From CAYHHI01 sp964356335 (GTDB lineage: Bacteria > Arandabacterota > Arandabacteria > Arandabacterales > Arandabacteraceae): DNA of 64,000 nucleotides. Shown piece by piece: positions 8,978 to 16,948 of this stretch. The position numbers and the translations under genes are program-made. Below the pieces are notes generated by a model. It was given only the letters and a program-made list of their open reading frames with translations. It was not told the origin of the DNA and did not search any database. The DNA is taken from contig CAYHHI010000001.1 in NCBI GenBank assembly GCA_964356335.1, positions 103,043 through 167,042 on the forward strand, written 5' to 3'. Numbering within the stretch: position 1 is the stretch's first letter; each line of letters opens with the position of its first letter.

Positions 8978-9583
8978 TCACCACCCAATACCAGGTTTGG
9001 TGTACATCTTCTTGATCTCGAAATCTTCCGCCCACACAACTTCGTCCGTCTCGACATCCGTCAGCTTCATTGACAGCCGGTAGTAGTTGAGTTTGGTCTT
9101 GCCTTCGGTCTTCTTTATGCCGCCAAGTTCTCCATAGAGGAAGTAATCGGCGCCAAGCGCCTTTCCCGCGGATTTGGCCTTGTCAGGATCGATGAAACCG
9201 CTGCCACCCAGATCGAATTCCGCCACCATATCCCTTATCCGTGTGCGATCGACAAAGCGCAGTGTGCCCGCCCTGAGCAACTCCACCTGGAGCTTGTCAG
9301 CAATCATATCGGTATCGATGTGCTCTGAAGTCTTGTTGTCAACACGGAGCAATGCCACTATTGCTGCTGGAGATTCCGGCCCCCTGATCTTCACCAGCCG
9401 GGATTGCAGTGAATTGTACATGGACTGTGCCATCGTTCGCATGTCCGTGTCGCTGAAGTCCGCGCCCATCTGCATGGTCTCGCCTGGGGCCACATAGACG
9501 GACTTGCCGGCACAGCCGACCATGAATACGGTCACGCTGCAAAGCACCGTCAAACATAAGCTTCTAAGCAATCTCGCATCCAT
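8978..9583 (-). CDS. lpoB: LpoB-like lipoprotein, putative penicillin-binding protein activator
   Basis: 201 residues. It has a signal peptide with lipobox FMVGC (Cys ~24), then an LpoB-type domain: VALLRVDNKTSEHIDTDMI, LLRAGTLRFVDRTRIRDMV, KALGADYFLYGELGGI and LTDVETDEVVWAEDFEIKK. In E. coli, LpoB is an outer-membrane lipoprotein that reaches through the periplasm to activate PBP1b. The neighbouring YcfL-like gene reproduces the classical pairing. Whether it activates a PBP here is inference. The gene is 25 bases downstream of the next envelope gene, indicating one operon. Confidence 0.82.
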   Translation of the reverse strand: MDARLLRSLCLTVLCSVTVFMVGCAGKSVYVAPGETMQMGADFSDTDMRTMAQSMYNSLQSRLVKIRGPESPAAIVALLRVDNKTSEHIDTDMIADKLQVELLRAGTLRFVDRTRIRDMVAEFDLGGSGFIDPDKAKSAGKALGADYFLYGELGGIKKTEGKTKLNYYRLSMKLTDVETDEVVWAEDFEIKKMYTKPGIGW

Positions 9584-9608
9584 TCCTCTTATTCTCCTGT
9601 TGGATGAC

Positions 9609-10361
9609 CTACCAGCTGAAAGAACCCTTCTTGGCTGCGTCCTTGAACTGGCCCGCGGCCTTTTCTGCCAGATGCTTCGCCGCCTTGCTTATCGCCCCCT
9701 CGCGACTGACATCCATTTGCCTTCTCTCTTCCGAAAACGACGCAACCACCTGACCGCTAGACGTGCTGACACCGACTACGTCGAGATTCACGCGAAACGA
9801 CTTCTGCTTGCCGAGCTTCTCGTTTGTGTTGACGTCTGCGGTCAAGTCTTCAACCTGGAAGCGCGCCAAGAAAACGTAGTCGGCCTTGGATTCCTTTGCC
9901 TTTGCTATGGCAGCAGATCTGTCAAGGTCCCAGCACGCCTGGGTAATATCAATCTGCAATACCACCGACTTGCCGTCCTTATTCTTGAACGTAAGTTCAC
10001 TCCCCGGGCCGACCTCGGCATAGATTCTTCCAGCGCGAAGATCAGTCTCCCCCTGTGTCGCGACCAGACTGTACTTTAGATCCTCTCGACTCACGAGCGG
10101 GGCATCGCCCGCCAGGGAGACGTGCATGCCTTCCTTGACGAAAGCAGATAGAATCTTCTCCCCCAGGAAACCCGGCATCACCGCGGGCCCACATGGCCCA
10201 CGGAACTCCACGCAATAGAGTGCCTCCGCCGGGGTCTTGGGAGCCTTGGCCGAGCCCACGTCGGCGCCTTCAGGCTTCTGGCTGAAGGCGGGAAGAGCCA
10301 AGCCAACAGCCACCAACACAAACATAACCAGCCTCATCAAGGTCCGATTCCGCAAATCCAT
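9609..10361 (-). CDS. Exported protein of the envelope operon, unknown function
   Basis: 250 residues from the ATG at 10361, preceded by AGGGGGTGA; a longer frame to 10418 would overlap the upstream gene. It has a cleavable signal peptide (LMRLVMFVLVAVGLALPAFSQ). The mature domain contains YSLVATQGETDLRAGRIYAEVG, IAKAKESKADYVFLARFQVEDL and VSTSSGQVVASFSEERRQ. This layout of alpha/beta elements ending in a 'second messenger to periplasm' type strand pattern resembles LpoB/CsgG-like periplasmic domains, suggesting a distant paralogue of the next gene. That relation is inference; no enzyme motif is present. Confidence 0.7.
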   Translation of the reverse strand: MDLRNRTLMRLVMFVLVAVGLALPAFSQKPEGADVGSAKAPKTPAEALYCVEFRGPCGPAVMPGFLGEKILSAFVKEGMHVSLAGDAPLVSREDLKYSLVATQGETDLRAGRIYAEVGPGSELTFKNKDGKSVVLQIDITQACWDLDRSAAIAKAKESKADYVFLARFQVEDLTADVNTNEKLGKQKSFRVNLDVVGVSTSSGQVVASFSEERRQMDVSREGAISKAAKHLAEKAAGQFKDAAKKGSFSW

Positions 10362-10395
10362 TGCAGCCTTCACCCCCTGTCGTTTCAGGGATGGC

Positions 10396-10983
10396 CTAGA
10401 AAGCCAGACCAATCCCAACCTCGACGTCGAGGTTCTTATAGTCGGTCTTGTCGTTAATCACCTGCTGATCATATCGGATTCCAAAATCAAAGAAGGTATT
10501 GGCCATAGCCTCAGGTCTCATCGTATACCCGAGCATGACTGAGTATGCGAAATACATTCGAGTATCATCTTTGTTATCGGCCAGATAACAAGGGCCGACC
10601 TTTTCCTTACAGCCGAACATGTTGACCGTTGGCCCGGCGCCGACCGCAATGTAAGGTGTACCCGAGCCCTCCGGAGCCAAGGGGAAATAAGCCATAATCC
10701 TCATGGGATACTGGACCAATTCACTGTTCCCATCGTCGGTGTGCAGCCCGGCTACGCCCGCCTGCAATCCAATCGACATCGAGCTGCCCGTCGCAAATCT
10801 AAGCGTGAGTCGACCTTGGGGGCCCGTGCTCCAGAAATCACTCAGCCCCCCAACGGGCGTTGACGTGCCCCCCGAAACCAGCACATGAGTGGTGTTCTCA
10901 TAGGTTTGACCGACAGCAGTAGCTGGTAACAGGGTTCCAAGCAGAATGGCCGTGATGACAAGTCTAGGTATCATATGGAACAC
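10396..10983 (-). CDS. Outer-membrane beta-barrel-like protein
   Basis: 195 residues with a signal peptide (LVITAILLGTLLPATAVGQ). The mature sequence has alternating amphipathic strands, GxG turns and a C-terminal aromatic strand ending VEVGIGLAF, as in small outer-membrane barrels. Segments such as GTPYIAVGAGPTVNMFGC and YFAYSVMLGYTMRPEAMANTFFDFGIRYD fit this. The two internal Cys (GC...GPC) may form a periplasmic or loop disulfide. First gene of the envelope operon, 34 bases before the next start. Start is 10983, or ATG 10974 (MIPRL). Confidence 0.7.
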   Translation of the reverse strand: MFHMIPRLVITAILLGTLLPATAVGQTYENTTHVLVSGGTSTPVGGLSDFWSTGPQGRLTLRFATGSSMSIGLQAGVAGLHTDDGNSELVQYPMRIMAYFPLAPEGSGTPYIAVGAGPTVNMFGCKEKVGPCYLADNKDDTRMYFAYSVMLGYTMRPEAMANTFFDFGIRYDQQVINDKTDYKNLDVEVGIGLAF

Positions 10984-11344
10984 TCCTTCTGCGGAGATTC
11001 GCTCGCGCTCCCGCTTCCGTCGCCATGTGGGGCAAGGACTAGCGAACTGGTCGGCAGATTACACCCCAGATCGCTGGATTGTCAAGGCATTTGTAGGTCG
11101 AGCCCAGTCGAGTCGCGAAGACCATCGCACAATGTCCCACGACAACCTGCACCTTTGGGGCATCCGCCAATTCTGTGGTATTCCAGTAGCGCCGGAAGCA
11201 TAATAGGAGATGATTTCCGGGCCGGGCCTTGCGGTGGCGGTGCATCGCTGGAGGTGCCGAGCCGGCGGATCGCCCGGAGGGCATGTAGTTCTAACCGAAG
11301 GGCCTCCGGCGGCGAGGCACCGATAGCTTTACCGTGAGGAGCTT
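10984..11344. other. Divergent intergenic region carrying one copy of the dispersed repeat
   Basis: Separates the minus-strand envelope operon from the plus-strand glycosyltransferase. 10984-11250 shows no gene or clear promoter. 11251-11326 is a copy of the dispersed repeat family (separate entry), ending 18 bases before the glycosyltransferase ATG. Confidence 0.5.
11251..11326 (+). repeat. Dispersed palindromic intergenic repeat, copy 1
   Basis: The ends GGTGCCGAGCCGGCGGA and TCCGGCGGCGAGGCACC are imperfect inverted repeats around CCGGAGGGCATGTAGTTCTA. The same arrangement occurs at 12960-13030 (GCCGAGCCGACGGAT ... GGGCATGGGGTTCTAACCG ... GGCAC). The core G-TGTAGTTC with flanking GCCGAGCC/GAGGC is shared with the 19.8-20.0 and 25.1-25.3 kb copies. 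Confidence 0.6.
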
Positions 11345-12430
11345 ATGAGAATCACGTTCATCTTGCCGGGCTATGCCTGGAGACCCATGGGTGGTTTCAG
11401 GGTAGTCTATGAATACGCGAATAGACTTGTCGGCCGGGGGCATGCGGTGACGGTCGTACACCCAAGGCGCATGTCAGGACACACACCTTCGCCGCCTCAT
11501 GGTATTCTTGCTCATATGCGGGAGAGATTGCGGCGCGCTCGCAACCTCTTTCTCATACCGAGAGTGCGTTGGAATCCTATTGATCGGCGGATCAAGATGC
11601 TCTATGTCCCCGAGCCCACTGCGAAGCATATCCCGGATGGCGACGCCGTATTCGCCACAGCCTGGCAGACCGCGGAATATGTGCTGGACTACCCGCAGGA
11701 AAAGGGGGCGAAATTCTATCTGATACAGAGTTATGAGGTCTGGAGCGGGCCGAAAGAGCGAGTGGATGCGACCTGGCGTGCCCCCTTTAAGAAGGTCGTA
11801 ATCGCACAGTGGCTTTACGATAAGGGCGTCGAGCTCGGAGCCCTTGCAAGCGGGATGATTCATATTCCCAATGGGATGGATCACACCCGATACAGGGTTT
11901 TGCTGCCTATCGACAATCGTCCACCTCGGGTAGCAATGATGCACAGCCGTCTTAGCGTGAAGGGTGGGCAGGATGGCTTGCATGCCATAGGATCAGCAAA
12001 GGCCAGAGTGCCGCACCTCGAAGCTCTTGTCTTCGGCACTGACGCACGCCCCAGGGGCCTTCCTGGCTGGATTAGGTACTTCCGGGATCCGCCTCAGTCC
12101 GATCTCATCAGGAATATCTACAATGAAAGCAGCATCTATCTGTGTCCAAGCTTGACCGAAGGCTGGGCACTGCCTCCCGCGGAGGCCATGGCTTGCGGAT
12201 GTGCACTGGTCTCGACGGACATAGGCGGGGTCCATGATTATGCCGAACATGAGGCAACGGCCCTGCTGTCCCCTGCCGGCAACCCCCAGGCCTTGGCAGA
12301 CAGCATAGTCCGCGCGGTCTCGGATGATGACCTGAGAGTGAGACTTGCCAAGGCTGGCAATGCGCGCATCCAGGAATTCACCTGGGAAAGGAGCACAGAC
12401 CTTCTTGAAGGGTTCTTGAGTCGAGATTGA
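11345..12430 (+). CDS. Glycosyltransferase family 4
   Basis: 361 residues with two Rossmann domains of GT-B fold. The N-terminal part starts MRITFILPGYAWRPMGGFRVVYEYANRL with a glycine-rich nucleotide-sugar loop. The C-terminal part carries VAMMHSRLSVKGGQDGL and the family signature CPSLTEGWALPPAEAMACGCALVSTDIGG (EX7E-like, ~residues 270-300). GT4 enzymes transfer sugars from nucleotide donors to lipids or glycans with retention. No polysaccharide operon surrounds it, so the acceptor is unknown. Confidence 0.88.
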   Translation: MRITFILPGYAWRPMGGFRVVYEYANRLVGRGHAVTVVHPRRMSGHTPSPPHGILAHMRERLRRARNLFLIPRVRWNPIDRRIKMLYVPEPTAKHIPDGDAVFATAWQTAEYVLDYPQEKGAKFYLIQSYEVWSGPKERVDATWRAPFKKVVIAQWLYDKGVELGALASGMIHIPNGMDHTRYRVLLPIDNRPPRVAMMHSRLSVKGGQDGLHAIGSAKARVPHLEALVFGTDARPRGLPGWIRYFRDPPQSDLIRNIYNESSIYLCPSLTEGWALPPAEAMACGCALVSTDIGGVHDYAEHEATALLSPAGNPQALADSIVRAVSDDDLRVRLAKAGNARIQEFTWERSTDLLEGFLSRD

Positions 12431-12496
12431 CCAGTGTGCAGGGAAGTACAGCCGAGTGTGTGACGATCTTCTGACAAGTCTCACGGGAGGAAAATC

Positions 12497-12841
12497 ATGG
12501 GATCACGCCTGGATGAATTTCAAGCATACCGTGAAAAGATGAATGAGAGAATCCTAGGCTGTGGCCACATGGGTACTAAGCGCTTCTTCAGGCTGGATAG
12601 CGCTGCCTACGAAGATGCGGCATTGCCCGGGAAGACCAAGGAACTACTGGGCCTTGCGGCATCAGCGGTTCTTCGGTGCAACGACTGCATCGACTACCAC
12701 CTGATCCAATGCGTCAAGGCCGGATACAGCGATGCAGAACTCCATGATGCACTCAACGTGGCATTAGTCGTCGGTGGGAGCATAGTAATTCCCCACTTGC
12801 GCCATGCTTATGAGACGATAGAACTGCTGAGGCAGGAATAG
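12497..12841 (+). CDS. Carboxymuconolactone decarboxylase/AhpD-family protein
   Basis: 114 residues. The helical core LPGKTKELLGLAASAVLRCNDCIDYHLIQCVKAGYSDAEL contains the redox CxxC (CNDC) followed by xxH, the AhpD-type catalytic arrangement. Members act as peroxidase-linked disulfide reductases or as carboxymuconolactone decarboxylases; the CxxC favours a redox role. A strong site GGGAGGA precedes the ATG. It follows the glycosyltransferase by 66 bases on the same strand but looks functionally unrelated. Confidence 0.88.
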   Translation: MGSRLDEFQAYREKMNERILGCGHMGTKRFFRLDSAAYEDAALPGKTKELLGLAASAVLRCNDCIDYHLIQCVKAGYSDAELHDALNVALVVGGSIVIPHLRHAYETIELLRQE

Positions 12842-13187
12842 AACGATAGCAGCGGTGCTTTCGGCCTCGCGGGGGCTGGTCTCCGGCTCAGAACTACATT
12901 CGCCTCCGATCCAGCTCCCGCTTCGGCCCTTCCCGAAGGCTCTACCCGTGCGTTGCCATAGATGCCGAGCCGACGGATAGCCCGAAGGGCATGGGGTTCT
13001 AACCGAAGGGCATCCGCCGACAAGGCACAAGGGCGCGGGCACGCCACCAAAAACCGCTTGACTTGCCACGGGTCCTGAGTTAACCTCACTCGATCACTCA
13101 GTCAAAAACATATCCTTTGTTTCCGATTCCAGAGCACATTACGCTGGACTAGGCGGTGTCTTGGACACCTCAGCCAAGGGGGAAGAT
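12842..13187. repeat. Intergenic region with two oppositely oriented dispersed repeat units (copy 2)
   Basis: An inverted unit at about 12880-12910 (CGGCTCAGAACTACATTCGCC) corresponds to TCGGAACTACACTCCCC of the 19.8 kb copy. A direct unit at 12960-13030 corresponds to copy 1 at 11251. The last ~110 bases before gdhA lack repeat similarity and should hold its promoter, but no consensus is obvious. Confidence 0.55.
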
Positions 13188-14549
13188 ATGGCGGATTACG
13201 TCAGTGATTTGATGGCATGGGTGAAGTCGAAGAACCCTGCTGAGCCCGAATTTCACCAGGCAGTCGAGGAGGTTGCAAGATCGGTTGCCGTCGTGTTGGA
13301 GCGTCGTCCTGAGTATCGCAAGGCAAAGATCCTCGAGCGCATAATTGAGCCCGAGCGCGTTATCATGTTTCGGGTGCCATGGATGGATGACAGCGGCAAC
13401 ACCCACGTGAACCGGGGCTTCAGGATTGAGATGAATAGCGCCATAGGACCCTACAAAGGGGGCCTTCGCTTCCACCCCACGGTCAACCTGGGCATACTCA
13501 AGTTCCTTGCCTTCGAGCAGGTCTTCAAGAACTCTCTCACGACCCTTCCCATGGGGGGCGGCAAAGGTGGGAGTGACTTTGATCCCAAAGGCAAGAGTGA
13601 CAATGAAGTGATGAGATTTTGCCAGAGCTTCATGAGTGAGCTCTTCCGCCACATCGGGCCTAACACCGATGTGCCTGCCGGGGACATCGGAGTCGGAGGA
13701 CGCGAAATCGGCTTCATGTTCGGGCAGTATAAGAAGCTCCGCAATGAGTTCACCGGCGTTTTGACCGGCAAGGGTCTGAAATGGGGCGGATCGCTGATCC
13801 GTCCGGAGGCTACCGGGTATGGAGCCGTATATTTCGCTTCGGAGATGCTTGCTACCAGAAACGAGACCCTGAAGGGCAAGACATGCCTCGTCTCCGGAGG
13901 CGGCAACGTTGCGCAGTACACCGTAGAGAAAATCAATCAGCTCGGTGGAAAAGCCGTCACCTTGTCAGATTCCAACGGTTACATCTATGATCCGGAGGGA
14001 ATCGACGACAAGAAACTGGCTTTCATAAAGGATCTGAAGAACGTACGCCGAGGCCGCATCAAGGATTATGCGGATAAGTTCAAGACAGCCACCTTCACTC
14101 CGATAGATAGCAGCTTGGGGTACAACCCTCTGTGGAATCAGAAGGCGCATTGTGCATTCCCCAGCGCGACCCAGAACGAGATAAACCGCAAGGATGCCGA
14201 GAATCTTGTTAAGAACGGCGTGTACGTCGTGTCAGAAGGCGCCAACATGCCGACCACCCCCGACGGAGTGGAGGTGTTCCTCGATGCAAAGATTCTCTAT
14301 GGCCCCGGCAAGGCTGCAAATGCAGGTGGAGTGTCCTGTTCCGGACTGGAAATGTCACAGAACAGCCTGCGTCTCAGCTGGACCAGGGATGAGGTCGACA
14401 GCCGGCTGCATCAGATCATGAAGGACATTCACAAGACGTGCGTGGAGGCCGCGGCGGCCTTCGGCGCGCCGGGCAATTACGTGAATGGCGCGAACATCGG
14501 CGGCTTCCTCAAGGTGGCCGACGCGATGCTCGACCAGGGGCTGGTCTAA
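13188..14549 (+). CDS. gdhA: Glutamate dehydrogenase, NADP-type hexameric family
   Basis: 453 residues of the GdhA family, which interconverts 2-oxoglutarate + NH4+ and glutamate. Visible landmarks: the substrate/lysine loop LPMGGGKGGSDFDPKGKSDNE (~residues 125-145, catalytic Lys), GDIGVGGREIGFMFGQYKKL, the nucleotide-binding CLVSGGGNVAQYTVEKI (~235-252), and GPGKAANAGGVSCSGLEMSQN. The ATG at 13188 has GGGGGAAG upstream; an upstream TTG at 13161 lacks this. NADP versus NAD preference cannot be read securely. With glnA 2.4 kb away, this stretch covers ammonium assimilation. Confidence 0.95.
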   Translation: MADYVSDLMAWVKSKNPAEPEFHQAVEEVARSVAVVLERRPEYRKAKILERIIEPERVIMFRVPWMDDSGNTHVNRGFRIEMNSAIGPYKGGLRFHPTVNLGILKFLAFEQVFKNSLTTLPMGGGKGGSDFDPKGKSDNEVMRFCQSFMSELFRHIGPNTDVPAGDIGVGGREIGFMFGQYKKLRNEFTGVLTGKGLKWGGSLIRPEATGYGAVYFASEMLATRNETLKGKTCLVSGGGNVAQYTVEKINQLGGKAVTLSDSNGYIYDPEGIDDKKLAFIKDLKNVRRGRIKDYADKFKTATFTPIDSSLGYNPLWNQKAHCAFPSATQNEINRKDAENLVKNGVYVVSEGANMPTTPDGVEVFLDAKILYGPGKAANAGGVSCSGLEMSQNSLRLSWTRDEVDSRLHQIMKDIHKTCVEAAAAFGAPGNYVNGANIGGFLKVADAMLDQGLV

Positions 14550-14571
14550 GCTCAGTCCAAGCGGGTAAGCG

Positions 14572-14604
14572 AAAACGCGGGAGGCTTGTTCCTCCCGCGT
14601 TTTT
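14572..14604 (+). terminator. Intrinsic terminator between gdhA and the radical SAM gene (bidirectional)
   Basis: AAAACGCGGGAGG (14572-14584) pairs with CCTCCCGCGTTTT (14591-14603) around the loop CTTGTT, followed by T-rich sequence. The A-tract on the other side gives a U-tract on the opposite strand, so it can also end the minus-strand transcript arriving from 15.6 kb. Confidence 0.9.
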
Positions 14605-14615
14605 GTAGTATCCAG

Positions 14616-15623
14616 TCATTCGGAGACTATGTTGAGCTCGTTGCCGCACTTACGGCATTCCCGGCCGTCGAGGCCTGTGTTCTTTGAGCAGAACCCCGAC
14701 CGCTCGATCGCCTTTGCCCCGCAGGTAGGACAATAGGTGTTCTCATACCTGCCTGCCGGCAGATTCCCCGCATAGACATATCTGAGACCACTCGCTTTGC
14801 CGATCTCGGCGGCCTCAAATATGGTGTCCGATGCAGTGGAATCCGCGTCATAGCGCTTGTAGGCGGGGTGAAACCTCGAGACGTGCCACGGTATTTCTCG
14901 AGATACGGAGGCGATAAAGTCAGCGATTTGCTTGAGTTCGTCCCTGCCATCATTCTCGCCGGGTATCACAAGCGTTGTGATCTCAATGAAGATGCCCCTT
15001 GCGTGCATGAGCCTGATGGCTTTGAGGACGGGAGCCAGCCTCGCACCACACCGGTTCTTGTAGAAATCATCGCTGAAGGACTTGAGGTCAATGTTGGCGG
15101 CATCTATCACTTCCGCCATCTTGTCGATGGTCTCGGGTGTCTGGTAACCGTTGGTGACGAAGATGTTCTTGAGCCCCGCCCGCCTCGCGAGTTTGGCCGT
15201 GTCATAGGCAAACTCAAAGAAGATCGTGGGCTCGGTGTAGGTGTAGGAGATGCTCTCGCACTTGTAGGATCTTGCCTCGGCCACAACCTGTTCGGGCGTG
15301 AAGTCCTCACCGTAGATCGAGCCGTCCCCATGCGTCATCTGGGAGATCTGCCAGTTCTGGCAGAAATCGCAGAAAAAATTGCAGCCTGGCGTGGCTATTG
15401 AATACGAACGCGTGCCGGGAAGGAAGTTGTAAAGAGGTTTTTTCTCGATGGGGTCTATGGCGCGCGATATCAGCTTCCCGTAAACCAGCGTATACAGCCT
15501 CCCCGTGGAGTTGAACCTCACACCGCAGAGCCCGCGCTTGCTGTCTTCGATGACACAGCGATGGGCGCAGAGAAAACAAAGCAGCACTCCATTCTTGCTT
15601 TTCCACAGGATCGCTTCTCTCAT
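14616..15623 (-). CDS. amrS: AmmeMemoRadiSam-type radical SAM enzyme (AmrS-like, PflA-like)
   Basis: 335 residues. It has an N-terminal Cys-rich region (CFLCAHRCVIEDSKRGLCGVR), the radical SAM motif CNFFCDFC (CxxxCxxC, ~residues 83-90), TYTEPTIFFE, and a C-terminal zinc-ribbon pair (CPTCG, CRKCG). This layout matches the AmrS family, whose genes are often linked to AMMECR1 and Memo genes; neither partner is visible here. The substrate is not established. Transcribed toward gdhA and sharing its terminator. Confidence 0.85.
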   Translation of the reverse strand: MREAILWKSKNGVLLCFLCAHRCVIEDSKRGLCGVRFNSTGRLYTLVYGKLISRAIDPIEKKPLYNFLPGTRSYSIATPGCNFFCDFCQNWQISQMTHGDGSIYGEDFTPEQVVAEARSYKCESISYTYTEPTIFFEFAYDTAKLARRAGLKNIFVTNGYQTPETIDKMAEVIDAANIDLKSFSDDFYKNRCGARLAPVLKAIRLMHARGIFIEITTLVIPGENDGRDELKQIADFIASVSREIPWHVSRFHPAYKRYDADSTASDTIFEAAEIGKASGLRYVYAGNLPAGRYENTYCPTCGAKAIERSGFCSKNTGLDGRECRKCGNELNIVSE

Positions 15624-15823
15624 GACAGGTCCCTTGAGTATCCTACTCCGTCAGCCACACAAAGTAAAGCGGAGGAGATACCAGGGTGAGGAGGTGGACC
15701 AAGGAAAGATTGACAACCGCTCAGGTCGCAGTAAGATACAGGTGACAGACTTGATGGGCCCTCTGGGTCAGATTGGCGACCACCCTTACCGCGGTTGGGA
15801 CCGAGGACTCGAGGAGGCAGGCG

Positions 15824-16276
15824 ATGCCGCTTTCACCATTCGAAGAGATCATCACCTTCGCAATAGCCAAGGAAAAGGAGTCAGTGAACTTCTATGAGGA
15901 CCTTGCCAGGAAGATAGAAAACACTGAGATGAAGGAAGGTATTCTCTCGATGGCCGACGAGGAGAGAAAGCATGAAAAGCTCCTTAAGGGATTGACTCCT
16001 AAGCATATCCAGTTCGCCAAGGGACCCTCGCAGCCGGATCTGAAGATAAGCGATTACCTTGTCGATCTGGAGCCATCCAGGGACCTCTCCTACCAGGAGC
16101 TTCTCATCATTGCGATGAAGCGTGAGGAGAAGGCTTACGCCCTTTACGCCGACCTCGAGCAAAGAGCAGCAGATGCAGCTACCCGCAGGCTCTTCACCTT
16201 GCTAAAGGGCGAAGAACTGAAACACAAAACCAAACTCGAAAAGGAGTATGAAGGCCGCGTCCTGTGGGAGGGCTAG
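15824..16276 (+). CDS. Ferritin-like di-iron protein (rubrerythrin-type without rubredoxin)
   Basis: 150 residues with two helix pairs carrying Glu/ExxH di-iron ligands: FAIAKEKESVNFYEDLA, MADEERKHEKLL (EExxH), then MKREEKAYALYADLE and KGEELKHKTKLE (EExxH). No rubredoxin Cys knot. The start at 15824 has GAGGAGG 9 bases upstream; an earlier in-frame ATG at 15773 lacks it. Likely roles are peroxide reduction or iron handling under oxidative stress. A second member of the family is at 42.5 kb. Confidence 0.85.
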   Translation: MPLSPFEEIITFAIAKEKESVNFYEDLARKIENTEMKEGILSMADEERKHEKLLKGLTPKHIQFAKGPSQPDLKISDYLVDLEPSRDLSYQELLIIAMKREEKAYALYADLEQRAADAATRRLFTLLKGEELKHKTKLEKEYEGRVLWEG

Positions 16277-16285
16277 AGCCTTTTA

Positions 16286-16948
16286 GTGGAAGCGGCCCAT
16301 GCACCCAAACCCATGCCGATATCGATGCGAGATGTCTCCCGGACCCTTGTCATCTGCGTTGCCGGCGCCCTCTTCCTGTCCTCCCCCTCCCTGGCCCTGA
16401 GAAAGGCCTCGGCCGAGGCCGGCTACGTCGCGACTTCAGTCTCCAAGTACGCATCCGGGTTGGTATACGGAGTAGGCATAATGGAGGGCACTGGAAGATT
16501 CGGCTTCGGGTTATCTTTATTGAGGTTTGCCAATTCCACGTCCTATGAGAAACCCATAAAGTCAGGCGCTGGAGAGATAATATACAGATATCAAGAGGAC
16601 TTCTCGGATTTCTATGTCAGCATCTTAGGCACTTACATGCGAGACAATTCGAAGAAAGGAACGCTCATGATCGCCGGCCTGGGCCCCCAGGTTCATTTCC
16701 TTGCGGCGACCAAGCAATACATTCTCGAGAAAGTCTCGATAACCGCACACGAAGCTCGGCTCGGCATGGGCGCCGTGCTGCGTTACGAGAGAGTAATGGG
16801 AATGTTCGGCAATACCACGATTTTTGTGGGCGCCGCGTGGTCCTGGATGCAGTCAGGCATTGAGGTCGTAGGCGAGGGCGAATATGCGCCGCCGGCAGAG
16901 GGCATGACCTCAGGGACAATCACTGCGGGCTTGGCTTTCCCGCTTTAG
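16286..16948 (+). CDS. Exported beta-barrel-like outer-membrane protein
   Basis: Up to 220 residues. Hydrophobic signal peptide RTLVICVAGALFLSSPSLA, then glycine/aromatic alternating strands (GLVYGVGIMEGTGRFGFGLSL, FYVSILGTYMRD, TTIFVGAAWSWMQSG) and a terminal strand TITAGLAFPL ending in Leu after an aromatic. The start is uncertain: GTG 16286 gives a long N-region, and ATG 16313 or 16325 give a more usual signal peptide. Its 3' end overlaps that of convergent glnA by 4 bases. Function unknown. Confidence 0.65.
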   Translation: MEAAHAPKPMPISMRDVSRTLVICVAGALFLSSPSLALRKASAEAGYVATSVSKYASGLVYGVGIMEGTGRFGFGLSLLRFANSTSYEKPIKSGAGEIIYRYQEDFSDFYVSILGTYMRDNSKKGTLMIAGLGPQVHFLAATKQYILEKVSITAHEARLGMGAVLRYERVMGMFGNTTIFVGAAWSWMQSGIEVVGEGEYAPPAEGMTSGTITAGLAFPL